The position numbers and the translations under genes are program-made. Shown piece after piece: positions 1-7,708 of a DNA stretch of 59,253 bases. The notes under the pieces were generated by a model. That model did no database searches, was not told the DNA's origin, and worked only from the letters and a program-made list of their open reading frames with translations. Position 1 is the first letter of the stretch; the number at the start of each line of letters is the position of its first letter. The DNA comes from Sphingomonas sp. CBMAI 2297 (lineage in GTDB: Bacteria > Pseudomonadota > Alphaproteobacteria > Sphingomonadales > Sphingomonadaceae), in contig NZ_JAPDIR010000003.1 in the NCBI RefSeq assembly GCF_029870595.1, forward strand, positions 365,006-424,258, in the 5' to 3' direction.

Positions 1-14
1 GCCCGTGGCCCTGG

Positions 15-34
15 ATCCCCGCCTGCGCGGGGAT
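15..34. repeat. REP-like hairpin, copy 1
   Basis: ATCCCCGC and GCGGGGAT pair perfectly around a CTGC loop, followed by GACG. The same core recurs at 56527-56546 and 56636-56655, so it is a dispersed intergenic palindrome typical of REP elements. Confidence 0.75.
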
Positions 35-90
35 GACGAGGAAAGGATAGCGGGGATGCCCCGGAGAATAGGAGTCCTCACCCTGGATTG

Positions 91-139
91 GGGACTCATA
101 TCCTTCCTTCGTCACACCGGCCTTGCGCCGGGATGACGG
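91..139. repeat. Dispersed intergenic repeat, second type
   Basis: This copy reads GGACTCAT, then a T-rich stretch, then CGTCACACCGGCCTTGCGCC. It closely matches 24408-24451, including the GGACTCAT start and the CCGGC...GCCGG hairpin. It is therefore a dispersed element rather than a regulatory site of ctaA. Confidence 0.65.
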
Positions 140-304
140 AAGTAATCTCAGAGGCTTGGTCAGGATCCCGACCCCGGCTCACCACTCGCCCGCGATCTCG
201 AAGAGGGCGGAAACGAGCCCGCACCTCCATCCATGGTCAAATCGGTCCGGATCGGGACTCGCCTTGGCCACGCATCGGAACTAGACCTCCGCCCCGTGCT
301 CCAG

Positions 305-1336
305 ATGACTTCGCTTCCCGCCTCCGCCCGTCCCCGCGCCCTTGCCCATTGGCTGTTCGCCGTCGCGGCGCTGATCGTGCTGATGGTGGTGATCGGCGGC
401 ATTACCCGGCTCACCGAATCCGGCCTGTCGATCACCGAGTGGAAGCCGCTGTCGGGCGCCGTCCCGCCGCTCACCGATGCGCAGTGGCAGGCCGAGTTCG
501 CCCATTACCAGCAGATCGGCCAGTATCAGCAGCTCAACCGCGGCATGTCGCTGGCCGAGTTCAAGAACATCTTCTTCTGGGAATATCTCCACCGGCTGCT
601 CGGGCGGGTGATCGGGCTCGCCTTCTTCCTGCCCCTGGTCTGGTTCGCCGTCCGCCGCGAGATTCCGAAGGGCTATGGCTGGCGGCTGACCGCGCTGCTC
701 GCGCTGGGCGGGCTGCAGGGCGCGCTCGGCTGGTGGATGGTCCAGTCCGGGCTCAACAGGACCAGCACCGCGGTCGATCATTTCTGGCTCGCCGCGCACC
801 TGCTCACCGCCCTGTTCACGCTGGGCGGCATCGTGTGGACCGCGCTCGACCTGCTGGCGCTGAACCGCAACCCGGCGGCGCGCCCCGCCCGGCTGACCGG
901 CCTCGCCATCGCGGCGCTGCTCGTGCTGTTCGTCCAGCTCTTCTACGGCGCGCTGGTCGCGGGGCTCGATGCCGGGCTGGTGACCGATCAATGGCCGCTG
1001 ATGAACGGCCATTTCTTCCCGGGCGTGACCCAGCAGGGCGCGAGCCTGGGCCATGTCCTCTTCTCCGATCCGGCGGTGGTGCATTTCATCCATCGCTGGT
1101 GGGCCTGGGTGACGGTGGCCGGGCTGATCCTGCTCGCGCGCAGGGTGCGCGCGGCCAGCCGCCGCGCCTCGATCGCGATCCACAGCGCCTTCGGCACCCA
1201 GATCCTGCTCGGCATCGCCACGGTGATGGCCGGGGTGCCGATCTGGCTCGCCGCGCTCCATCAGCTCACCGGCGCGCTGGTGGTGATCGCCGCCGTCTGG
1301 GGGGCGCACGTCGCCGGCAGCCGAGCCGGCGCTTGA
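305..1336 (+). CDS. ctaA: Heme A synthase (COX15/CtaA)
   Basis: A 343-residue, eight-helix inner-membrane protein that oxidises the C8 methyl of heme O to a formyl group, giving heme A for aa3-type cytochrome oxidase. The first helix begins near residue 15, followed by GGITRLTESGLSI. Conserved histidine motifs are visible as EYLHRLLGR, HFWLAAHLL and HFIHRWWAW, the heme-binding His pairs of the COX15/CtaA family. The ATG at 305 is preferred to the upstream start at 233 because family homology begins with MTSLPA. The stop overlaps the start of cutA, suggesting cotranscription. Confidence 0.93.
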   Translation: MTSLPASARPRALAHWLFAVAALIVLMVVIGGITRLTESGLSITEWKPLSGAVPPLTDAQWQAEFAHYQQIGQYQQLNRGMSLAEFKNIFFWEYLHRLLGRVIGLAFFLPLVWFAVRREIPKGYGWRLTALLALGGLQGALGWWMVQSGLNRTSTAVDHFWLAAHLLTALFTLGGIVWTALDLLALNRNPAARPARLTGLAIAALLVLFVQLFYGALVAGLDAGLVTDQWPLMNGHFFPGVTQQGASLGHVLFSDPAVVHFIHRWWAWVTVAGLILLARRVRAASRRASIAIHSAFGTQILLGIATVMAGVPIWLAALHQLTGALVVIAAVWGAHVAGSRAGA

Positions 1337-1647
1337 GCGCGCTGACGCTCTTCTACGTGACCTTCGCCAACCGCGCGGATGCCGAGCGGGTGGCGGAAGC
1401 CGTGCTGGCCGAGCATCTCGCCGCCTGCGCCAACATCCTCGCCCCCTGCACCTCGCTCTATCTGTGGCACGGCGCGCTGGAGCGGGCGGAGGAAGTGCCG
1501 GTGCTGTTCAAGACCCGCCCGATGCTCGCCACCCGGCTGCACGCGCGGATCGCCGCGCTCCACCCCTATGAGCTGCCGGTGATCGAGAGCTGGACCGTGA
1601 CGGCCGACGAGAAGGTAGGCGCCTGGGTGGAAGGCGAGACGCGCTGA
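1333..1647 (+). CDS. cutA: Divalent-cation tolerance protein CutA
   Basis: A 104-residue small trimeric alpha/beta protein of the CutA1 family, linked to copper and divalent metal tolerance. The N-terminal strand ALTLFYVTFANR is followed by AVLAEHLAACANI, and then YLWHGALERAEEVPVLFKT, the family's W-x-G...E-E...L-K-T core. HPYELPVI near residue 85 is the other hallmark. I chose the TTG at 1333, overlapping the ctaA stop, because it gives the standard family length; the open frame upstream is only the shadow of ctaA. It ends in an ATGA overlap with the next gene. Confidence 0.9.
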   Translation: MSALTLFYVTFANRADAERVAEAVLAEHLAACANILAPCTSLYLWHGALERAEEVPVLFKTRPMLATRLHARIAALHPYELPVIESWTVTADEKVGAWVEGETR

Positions 1648-2405
1648 TGCTGCTCACCGCGATCGTCCTCCAGGCGAGCACGGCGGGCTTCGCCCCGCCA
1701 CTGGATGCGCCGATCCGGGTGGTGACCGAGCGCCGCGAAGATGCCCGCATCTATCGCATGGAGCGCGATGTCCGCTTCACGCGCGAAGGCATGGGCTATC
1801 GCGCCGAAGTGGTGCTGCGCGCCGGCACGGGCGAAACCGCCGACAGCACCGGTGCCGCCTATGAAGCCGGGTTCGGCGCGCTCGCCGGCAGCACGCTCGT
1901 CTTCCATCTCGATCCGCGCGGCGCGATCGTCGCGATCGACGACATGCCGGCCCTGTGGGACCGCTTCTGCCGCCGCGTCGCCGAAGCCGCCGCTGCCCGG
2001 CGCACCCTGGCGCCAGCCGAGCGCGAGAAGCTCGCCGCACGCATCGCCGCTCCGCTCCGCGCGCTGCCGATCGAACGCCAGCGTGCGATGCTCGCCTCGC
2101 TCGTGGTGGCGCTGATCGCGGACGAGGCGATGACCCCCGGCAGCACGCCGGTCCGCCTGCCCGGCCAATCGGCCTATGGCGGCACGATACCGCTCGAGGG
2201 GCAGCGCACCGTCGCCGCGCTGCCGGGCGGCCTGTTCCGCAGCACCGTCCGCGCCGATGCCCCCGACGTGACGCTCGAACGGGTGACGGACATGGATCCC
2301 CGTACCGGGCTGATCACACGCAACCGCAAGACGCTGCGCATCCGGGCGGGCGGGCTGGAGAAGGTCAGCGTCACGCTGCTCACCGTGGATCCGGCCTCGG
2401 AATAG
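1647..2405 (+). CDS. Hypothetical exported protein
   Basis: A 252-residue protein with a short hydrophobic start ([16 protein letters not shown]) that looks like a signal peptide, pointing to a periplasmic location. The rest is Arg/Ala-rich and mostly beta-like, with a mature start around [11 protein letters not shown] recognise no catalytic motif or named domain. It overlaps cutA by ATGA, so it is probably translated from the same message as ctaA-cutA. Function unknown. Confidence 0.8.
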   Translation: MLLTAIVLQASTAGFAPPLDAPIRVVTERREDARIYRMERDVRFTREGMGYRAEVVLRAGTGETADSTGAAYEAGFGALAGSTLVFHLDPRGAIVAIDDMPALWDRFCRRVAEAAAARRTLAPAEREKLAARIAAPLRALPIERQRAMLASLVVALIADEAMTPGSTPVRLPGQSAYGGTIPLEGQRTVAALPGGLFRSTVRADAPDVTLERVTDMDPRTGLITRNRKTLRIRAGGLEKVSVTLLTVDPASE

Positions 2406-2538
2406 CCCAAGGTATCCAAATACCCGTCAGCAAACCCGCGCTTTTCTTGACTTTCTCCGCGCGAATCGTCAGAGGGCCATCAACCGCGCTGCCCGGAAGG
2501 GTGGCGCGCTTGCGTTTCATACTCGAAAGGTCTCGCCC

Positions 2539-3018
2539 ATGAAGGCGCTGATGAAGACCACCAAGTCGGCCAAGCCGGCCGAGGTGGAGAAGAAGTGGCA
2601 CATCGTCGATGCCGACGGCCTGATCGTCGGCCGCGCCGCCGTCGTGATCGCCAACGTCCTGCGCGGCAAGCACAAGACGAGCTTCACCCCGCACGTCGAT
2701 TGCGGTGACAATGTCATCGTCATCAACGCGGACAAGATCAGGTTCACCGGCAAGAAGCTGGCGCAGAAGGTGTACTACAAGCACACCGGCTATGCGGGCG
2801 GCATCAAGGGGATCACCGCGGGCAAGGTGCTCGAGGGCCGTTTCCCGGAGCGCGTGCTCGAAAAGGCCGTGGAGCGCATGATCCCGCGCGGTCCGCTCGG
2901 CCGCCAGCAGATGCGCAACCTGCGCATCTATAACGGTGCCGAGCATCCGCACGAAGCGCAGAACCCGCAGGTCCTCGACATCGCCGGCATGAGCCGCAAG
3001 AACAAGGTGGGCGCATAA
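2539..3018 (+). CDS. rplM: 50S ribosomal protein L13
   Basis: A 159-residue large-subunit protein that binds 23S rRNA early in assembly. Recognisable segments are [44 protein letters not shown] and [11 protein letters not shown], all in the expected order. The ATG at 2539 follows a GAAAGG Shine-Dalgarno. The N-terminal [16 protein letters not shown] extension is usual in alphaproteobacteria. A TTGACT hexamer at 2447-2452 could be a -35 box, but no good -10 follows. The TAATG overlap couples it to rpsI. Confidence 0.98.
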   Translation: MKALMKTTKSAKPAEVEKKWHIVDADGLIVGRAAVVIANVLRGKHKTSFTPHVDCGDNVIVINADKIRFTGKKLAQKVYYKHTGYAGGIKGITAGKVLEGRFPERVLEKAVERMIPRGPLGRQQMRNLRIYNGAEHPHEAQNPQVLDIAGMSRKNKVGA

Positions 3019-3575
3019 TGTCCGACAACCGCCAGTCCCTTTCCGATCTCGGCGCCATCGCCGCCGGCGAGCAGGCCGTGGCCACCGAGGCCCAGGCTTC
3101 GTCCGACAACCGCGCCGAGGCGTATCTCGCCGGCCAGCTGGACGAGCCGTCGACCCCGGCCGTGCTGCGCCAGCAGGAGCTCGACAAGTTCGGCCGCGCC
3201 TATGCGACCGGCCGCCGCAAGGACGCCGTCGCCCGCGTGTGGCTGAAGCCGGGCACCGGCAAGATCACGATCAACGGCCGTGACCAGGAAGTCTATTTCG
3301 CGCGTCCGACGCTGCGTCTCGTCATCAACCAGGTGTTCGGCATCACCGAGCGCGAGGGCCAGTATGACGTGGTCTGCACCGTCAAGGGCGGTGGCCTTTC
3401 GGGCCAGGCCGGCGCGGTGAAGCATGGCATCAGCCAGGCGCTCACCAAGTATGAGCCGGCGCTGCGCACCCCGGTGAAGCGCGCGGGCTTCCTGACCCGC
3501 GACAGCCGCACGGTCGAGCGCAAGAAGTACGGTCGGGCCAAGGCTCGCCGCAGCTTCCAGTTCTCGAAGCGCTAA
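3018..3575 (+). CDS. rpsI: 30S ribosomal protein S9
   Basis: A 185-residue small-subunit protein whose C-terminal tail reaches the ribosomal P site. An alphaproteobacterial N-terminal extension of about 55 residues, rich in Ala and Gln, precedes the core [18 protein letters not shown]. Then come the conserved [10 protein letters not shown] and the tail ending [17 protein letters not shown]. The gene begins at the TAATG junction with rplM and is followed by a clear intrinsic terminator, closing a two-gene ribosomal operon. Confidence 0.98.
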   Translation: MSDNRQSLSDLGAIAAGEQAVATEAQASSDNRAEAYLAGQLDEPSTPAVLRQQELDKFGRAYATGRRKDAVARVWLKPGTGKITINGRDQEVYFARPTLRLVINQVFGITEREGQYDVVCTVKGGGLSGQAGAVKHGISQALTKYEPALRTPVKRAGFLTRDSRTVERKKYGRAKARRSFQFSKR

Positions 3576-3599
3576 GCGGTTCTTCACGGAACAACGAAG

Positions 3600-3627
3600 G
3601 GGCGGTCCGGCGACGGGCCGCCCTTTT
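3600..3627 (+). terminator. Intrinsic terminator of rplM-rpsI
   Basis: GGGCGGTCC pairs with GGGCCGCCC (nine pairs, one G-T) around GGCGAC, followed directly by TTTT. It sits 25 bases after the rpsI stop. Confidence 0.9.
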
Positions 3628-3658
3628 CGTATCTGGTCCAAGCCGCTAGTTTGGCGCC

Positions 3659-4144
3659 ATGTCGCTCGATCACCCCGACACGATCCGTATCCTGGATTTT
3701 CTGGCCGAGATCGGGATCCCGGTTTCTCGGGGCGGGATCGCGGGCGACAGCTTCCTGCCCGGCATCGAGATTCGAAGCGGCGGGCTGGTGCTCGACCCCG
3801 CCCGCCCCTTCCATCCCGGCGACCTGCTCCACGAGGCCGGCCATGTCGCCGTCACCGATCCCGCCGATCGCCCGACGCTATGCGCGGTCCGCGACGATCC
3901 CGGCGAGGAGATGGCGGCCATCGCCTGGTCCTATGCCGCCGCCCGCGCGATCGGGATCGACACGCGCACGCTGTTCCATCCGGATGGCTATCTCGGCGGC
4001 GGCGAGGCGCTGGCGCTCGCTTTCGACAACGGCGCGGGCCCGGGGCCGCCGATGCTGCAATATTTCGGCATGGCCGCCGAACCGCATCAGGCCGCGACGC
4101 TCGGCCTCCCCGCCTATCCGCAAATGGCGCGCTGGCTGCGCTAG
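3659..4144 (+). CDS. Hypothetical protein with HEAGH zincin-like motif
   Basis: A 161-residue soluble protein. The motif LLHEAGHVAV near residue 60 matches HExxH, the zinc-binding helix of metallopeptidases, and DDPGEEMAAIAWSYAAA about 20 residues later could supply the third ligand Glu (gluzincin-like spacing). No signal peptide or membrane segment is seen. The family is unnamed to me; peptidase activity is inference from the motif. It converges with the minus-strand DUF4166 operon, overlapping its last gene by four bases. Confidence 0.8.
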   Translation: MSLDHPDTIRILDFLAEIGIPVSRGGIAGDSFLPGIEIRSGGLVLDPARPFHPGDLLHEAGHVAVTDPADRPTLCAVRDDPGEEMAAIAWSYAAARAIGIDTRTLFHPDGYLGGGEALALAFDNGAGPGPPMLQYFGMAAEPHQAATLGLPAYPQMARWLR

Positions 4145-5748
4145 GCGCGCTCCAGCCAGCCGGCATAATGGACCACCTCGCCGAGCAGCGGCAGGGCCAC
4201 CCCCACTTCGAAGCGGAAGCGCCCGTCCTCCTGCCATTCGCGCGCGGCGATCCGCGGGCCCAGCAGGCGCGGCATCGGCACGCCGAACGCGCTCCAGCGC
4301 CGCAACACCATCCGCAACCCGTCGCCATCCGAGGGCAGGTCGAAGGCGAAGCGCAGCGGGCCGAAGCGCTCGGCGACACCTTGCCCCGCCTGGCCGAGCT
4401 CGCTGGAAAAGGCGTGGCCGCCAAAGTCGCGGGTCCAGCGTTCCTTGCCGCCCCTGGCCGCGAAGGCGACGCGCAGCGGATAGCTGCCGCTCGGCGGAAA
4501 CCCCATCACCCGCCCGACCAGCCAGGCCAGCCCGGCGCCCCGGCGCACCTCCCCTTCCCCGGTCGCCCCTGCATCGCCGTGCAGCGCGTGCATGGCGCGC
4601 ACCTGCTCCGGCAACCCGGCGAAGCGCGCGCCCATCGCCCGGGAATAGAGCGGCTCGACCGGGCGCTCGCACACCGCGTGGCGGATGGCCAGCCCGGCGA
4701 AGAGCGGCTCGAACCGGTCGAGCGTCAGCAGCCGGCTGGCATCCCGCGCGCCCGGCGGCACGCGGCCGGCCAGAATGTCCTCGGCCAGCAGTTCCGCCGC
4801 CAGCGTGGGAATTTCGGGCCCGTCTCCCTTCTCCGCGATCAGCGTCCAGCGCCGGCGGACGCCCGTCCCGACCAGAGTCACCGACATGGCCGATCGGTCG
4901 CCCCCCGCCCAGCCAGTGATCCGCTGGAGCTTGTGCAGCCAGGGTGCCGCGCCGCGCAGCGTGCCGCACCAGCCCCAGCGGACCGGCCAGCTCAGCAGCC
5001 ACAGGGCGAGCATCTGGAAGCCGAGCTCGGTGCCGGCGCGGAAAGTCGTGGCGGGGCGGCCGGGCAGCAGATCGGGCGACAGCGAGAGGTCGGGCACTTC
5101 GGCCAGCGCGATCCAGCGGCGTAGCGGCGCGCCGCCGCCTTCAATGGCAAAATGCTCGCGGCGCAGCTCCTGCCAGCCCGTAGCCCGCGTCCAGCGCTGG
5201 CCGCGCCAGACGCGCACCGGCCTGCCGACATAGGAAAGGATCGCCGCCGCCACCGCGGGCCCCGCCACCGCCCGGTTCGAGGCGCTGATCGCGATGTCGA
5301 CGCGCTCGACCCGGGCCAGCCCCTCCGCCAGCGCGCGCGCCACCGCGCCCGAGAGCGCCGGCACGCTCGAGGCTCCGCTGACGACCGGCACCTTCACCTC
5401 GGCGCCCTTGTTCAGCGCCGCGATCCCGGTCACGAAATCGCGCGAATCCGCCAAGTCGAGATAGGGGATGCGCATCGCGATGCACGCTTCGGGCACGGTA
5501 TAGCCGCTGCCCTGGAAAGGGCCGGCGGCATCGATCACCAGTTCGGGCCGCTCGCGCGCCAGCACCATGCCGATGCCGCTGGTCCGGTCCGCGACCACCG
5601 GCTCGGCGCCCTCCAGCCCCGCGCAAAAGGCCGCCGCCCGGTCGAAGCGCCGGCCTGCCACCAGCACCCGGTGCCCGGCACGGAGCAGCCGCCGGCTCAG
5701 CCGCGCGCCGAACCCGCCATAGCCGCCGATGACGAGGATGCGGCTCAT
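4141..5748 (-). CDS. Saccharopine-dehydrogenase-like NAD(P)-binding protein with C-terminal DUF4166
   Basis: A 535-residue two-domain protein. The N-terminus RILVIGGYGGFGARLSRRLL is a Rossmann fold of the saccharopine-dehydrogenase/SDR type; VIDAAGPFQGSGY and VPVVSGASSVPALSGA are typical of that group. From about residue 385 the sequence (GLPEQVRAMH, GEGEVRRGAG, ERWTRDFGGHAFSS, ERFGPLRFAFDL) matches the DUF4166 pattern. A hydrophobic stretch near residues 245-265 may touch the membrane. It is the last gene of a three-gene operon in which the first also carries DUF4166. The substrate is unknown. An upstream extension to 6264 is only an open frame. Confidence 0.85.
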   Translation of the reverse strand: MSRILVIGGYGGFGARLSRRLLRAGHRVLVAGRRFDRAAAFCAGLEGAEPVVADRTSGIGMVLARERPELVIDAAGPFQGSGYTVPEACIAMRIPYLDLADSRDFVTGIAALNKGAEVKVPVVSGASSVPALSGAVARALAEGLARVERVDIAISASNRAVAGPAVAAAILSYVGRPVRVWRGQRWTRATGWQELRREHFAIEGGGAPLRRWIALAEVPDLSLSPDLLPGRPATTFRAGTELGFQMLALWLLSWPVRWGWCGTLRGAAPWLHKLQRITGWAGGDRSAMSVTLVGTGVRRRWTLIAEKGDGPEIPTLAAELLAEDILAGRVPPGARDASRLLTLDRFEPLFAGLAIRHAVCERPVEPLYSRAMGARFAGLPEQVRAMHALHGDAGATGEGEVRRGAGLAWLVGRVMGFPPSGSYPLRVAFAARGGKERWTRDFGGHAFSSELGQAGQGVAERFGPLRFAFDLPSDGDGLRMVLRRWSAFGVPMPRLLGPRIAAREWQEDGRFRFEVGVALPLLGEVVHYAGWLERA

Positions 5749-6170
5749 CCCCGCGTCCCCGTACCCAATCGCGGATCGACGCCGCGCACCGCTCGGACCG
5801 ACAGTCCCGCACTTGCACCGCAGGCAGCACAGAAGAGCAAAATCCTTGCGGTATCCTGCCAATCCCTGACCGATACGCGCGGCCCGGCGAGCAGTATCGA
5901 GAGCAGGGCCGCCGGGGCGAGGCCCACCACGAGCCCCAGCCCCCCGGCGTTCCACCAGCGCATCGGCATCCGCCTCGACATCGCGAACCAGGCAGGCCAG
6001 CCCAGAAAGAAAAGGTGCAGGAACGCAATCACGCACCCGATCCCGAACCCCAACGCCATGCCCGACCAGTTCCAGTAGCCCACGGCCATCGCAAGAATGA
6101 CCGTGCCCAGCATCGCGGGGGCGAGAATTGCCGCCAGAGCCGCGAGCAGAACGCGCAGATCCTCCTTCAT
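5745..6170 (-). CDS. Small integral membrane protein
   Basis: A 141-residue protein with about four hydrophobic segments: LAAILAPAMLGTVILAMAVG, the stretch around GIGCVIAFLHLFFLGWPAWF, GLGLVVGLAPAALLSILLA, and ILLFCAACGASAGLS. No family assigned. The start at 6170 overlaps the stop of the upstream DUF4166 gene by four bases, and its own stop overlaps the start of the next gene by ATGA. All three are therefore translationally coupled and probably act together, perhaps at the inner membrane. Confidence 0.8.
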   Translation of the reverse strand: MKEDLRVLLAALAAILAPAMLGTVILAMAVGYWNWSGMALGFGIGCVIAFLHLFFLGWPAWFAMSRRMPMRWWNAGGLGLVVGLAPAALLSILLAGPRVSVRDWQDTARILLFCAACGASAGLSVRAVRGVDPRLGTGTRG

Positions 6171-6889
6171 TCCGCCGGATCCGCGAACACGCAGAGCTGG
6201 TGGACCAGCTCGCCAAGCCAAGGATGCACCAGGTCGAGGCTGAACAGGAACCGTCCGCCGCCAATGTCCATATGCCCCACCGTCAACTGCCCCGGCATCG
6301 CCCAGCCGGGCAGCCGCAGGCGCAGCCCGCCCAGCTTCAGGAAATAATGGTCGCCGACGAACAGCAATGCCCCGCCCGCCTCCTCGAGCCGGAGCGCGAT
6401 CCCCACGCCAAGCCCCAGATATTCCTCGATTCCCGTCGGCCCGGCAAAGCGCTTGGCGCTGTGGATAACCTGTGGAAAACCCTGTGCACGGCCATATTGC
6501 CGCGTCCAATATTGCCCCTGGCCATCGGCATCGGCCGTCACGCTCACGCTCGCCGACACCCCCAGGTCCGCGCCGAGCGGCAGCGGCGCGCCGATCAGCC
6601 GCGCGGCCTGCGCCAGCACCCATCCCGCCCGGCTGATCCGGCATTCGGCGACTTCGCCGAGATAGGAGACACAGGCCCCCGCCTCGATCTTGCGCAGGAA
6701 ACGGCGGCGCGTCGCGGGCGGCAGGAACAGCCAGCGCTCGCCGAGCAGCCGGGCGAAGGGGCTCTCGGCATCGTCGCGGCATGGCGCCGGCCTGCGGCGC
6801 CAGCCGGCATAGCGGGCCAGCGAACCCGGCACATAGCCATGGGCCGCAGCTCCGATCGGCATTCCCATCGCCACCCTTTCCGCGGCCAC
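6167..6889 (-). CDS. DUF4166 domain-containing protein
   Basis: A 240-residue protein. Recognisable DUF4166 landmarks: FARLLGERWLFLPPATRRRF near residue 45, SYLGEVAECRISRAGW, GQYWTRQYGRAQGFPQV, and LFVGDHYFLKLGGLRLRLPG near the C-terminus. The same domain recurs in the C-terminal half of the oxidoreductase encoded two genes downstream. The start at 6889 is first in frame; ATGs at 6868 and 6862 are alternatives. It lies seven bases after the stop of the GbsR-like regulator and is probably cotranscribed with it. Function unknown. Confidence 0.82.
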   Translation of the reverse strand: MAAERVAMGMPIGAAAHGYVPGSLARYAGWRRRPAPCRDDAESPFARLLGERWLFLPPATRRRFLRKIEAGACVSYLGEVAECRISRAGWVLAQAARLIGAPLPLGADLGVSASVSVTADADGQGQYWTRQYGRAQGFPQVIHSAKRFAGPTGIEEYLGLGVGIALRLEEAGGALLFVGDHYFLKLGGLRLRLPGWAMPGQLTVGHMDIGGGRFLFSLDLVHPWLGELVHQLCVFADPAE

Positions 6890-6896
6890 CCGGTCG

Positions 6897-7457
6897 CTAT
6901 TCGGACTTGCTCTTCGGCAGAAACGCCAGGACCCGCTTGCCCAGCCGGATCAGCATCATCAGCCGCCCCGGCGGCACGCTCATCATCTGCTGGTACCAAT
7001 CGTCGATCGTGACGACGAAATCCTGCATCGCCTCGATGCGTCCGCGCGCGACGGCGGAGATACGGCCGTCGCGCCTGGCTTCCTCGGTGCACACGCGCAG
7101 CGCCGCCACCGCCGGATCGATCTCACGCTCCTTGCGGCCCTGGGCGATGCGGGTCAGCATCTGCATGAGGTCGACCTCGGCCTCATAATGGTCGCGCCGG
7201 TCGCCCATCACGGGCACCCGGCGGATCAGCTTCCAGCCGAGCAGCTCCTTCAGGCTGTTCGACGTGTTGCTCCGCGCGATGCGCAGCGTGTCGCTGATCT
7301 CCTCCGCATTGAGCGGGCGATCGGAGAGATAGAGCAGCGCGTGGATCTGCGCGACCGAGCGGTTGACGCCCCATTGCCCGCCCATCTCGCCCCAGTGCAG
7401 CACGAACTGCTGCACCGCGATCGGCAACTGAACAGCATTGTCCGTAGTTTCTGTCAT
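6897..7457 (-). CDS. GbsR/MarR-family transcriptional regulator
   Basis: A 186-residue DNA-binding protein. The winged-helix region reads NRSVAQIHALLYLSDRPLNA, EISDTLRIARSNTSNSLKEL and LIRRVPVMGDRRDHYEAE (residues 30-105), which is the GbsR subgroup signature. The C-terminal part is helical with a conserved-looking WYQQMMSVPP. The ATG at 7457 lies inside a palindrome that could be its own operator. It heads the DUF4166 operon, so it is probably an autoregulated local repressor. The ligand is unknown. Confidence 0.88.
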   Translation of the reverse strand: MTETTDNAVQLPIAVQQFVLHWGEMGGQWGVNRSVAQIHALLYLSDRPLNAEEISDTLRIARSNTSNSLKELLGWKLIRRVPVMGDRRDHYEAEVDLMQMLTRIAQGRKEREIDPAVAALRVCTEEARRDGRISAVARGRIEAMQDFVVTIDDWYQQMMSVPPGRLMMLIRLGKRVLAFLPKSKSE

Positions 7458-7465
7458 AACAGAAA
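7448..7465. promoter_or_regulatory. Candidate operator over the regulator start codon
   Basis: TTTCTG-TCATAA-CAGAAA is a perfect 6-bp inverted repeat with a 6-bp spacer. It covers the start codon of the minus-strand GbsR-like gene, so a bound dimer would block transcription and translation initiation. Binding is inference from symmetry and position. Confidence 0.5.
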
Positions 7466-7708
7466 TATGAGACACGATTGCCGGGGAGTCAACCGCCTTC
7501 GCATCGGGCGTTCCATCCCGCATTCGGCTCGCTTCGTCGCCGGCCGCGCCATTACGAGAGCGCAACCATCGGCCAAGCCAGCGGCATTGCGCCCGTTGCA
7601 ATCGCACTGAACCCCGCCTTAGGTATTTCTGCAGGTTGTTGGGAATCCGCCGGCAAACTATGCAGACCCGTGCAGGCTGCGGCTTCTCGCGGCGGGCGGG
7701 GGAAATTG

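Larger units (their letters stand above)
1..304. other. Intergenic leader with REP-like repeats
   Basis: No gene is supported here before heme A synthase. The stretch holds a perfect 8-bp hairpin (15-34) and a second repeat copy (about 91-139). A GTG/ATG extension of ctaA back to 233 is open but has no Shine-Dalgarno and lacks family-like sequence. Confidence 0.6.

Noticed and set aside
88..1647. A 519-residue frame ending in CutA
   Set aside because: Only the last 104 residues look like protein; the rest is ctaA out of frame. CutA starts at TTG 1333.
7596..7624. TTGCAA-N17-TTAGGT as a promoter for the DUF1800 gene
   Set aside because: The -10 match is poor and similar chance pairs are easy to find in this gap.
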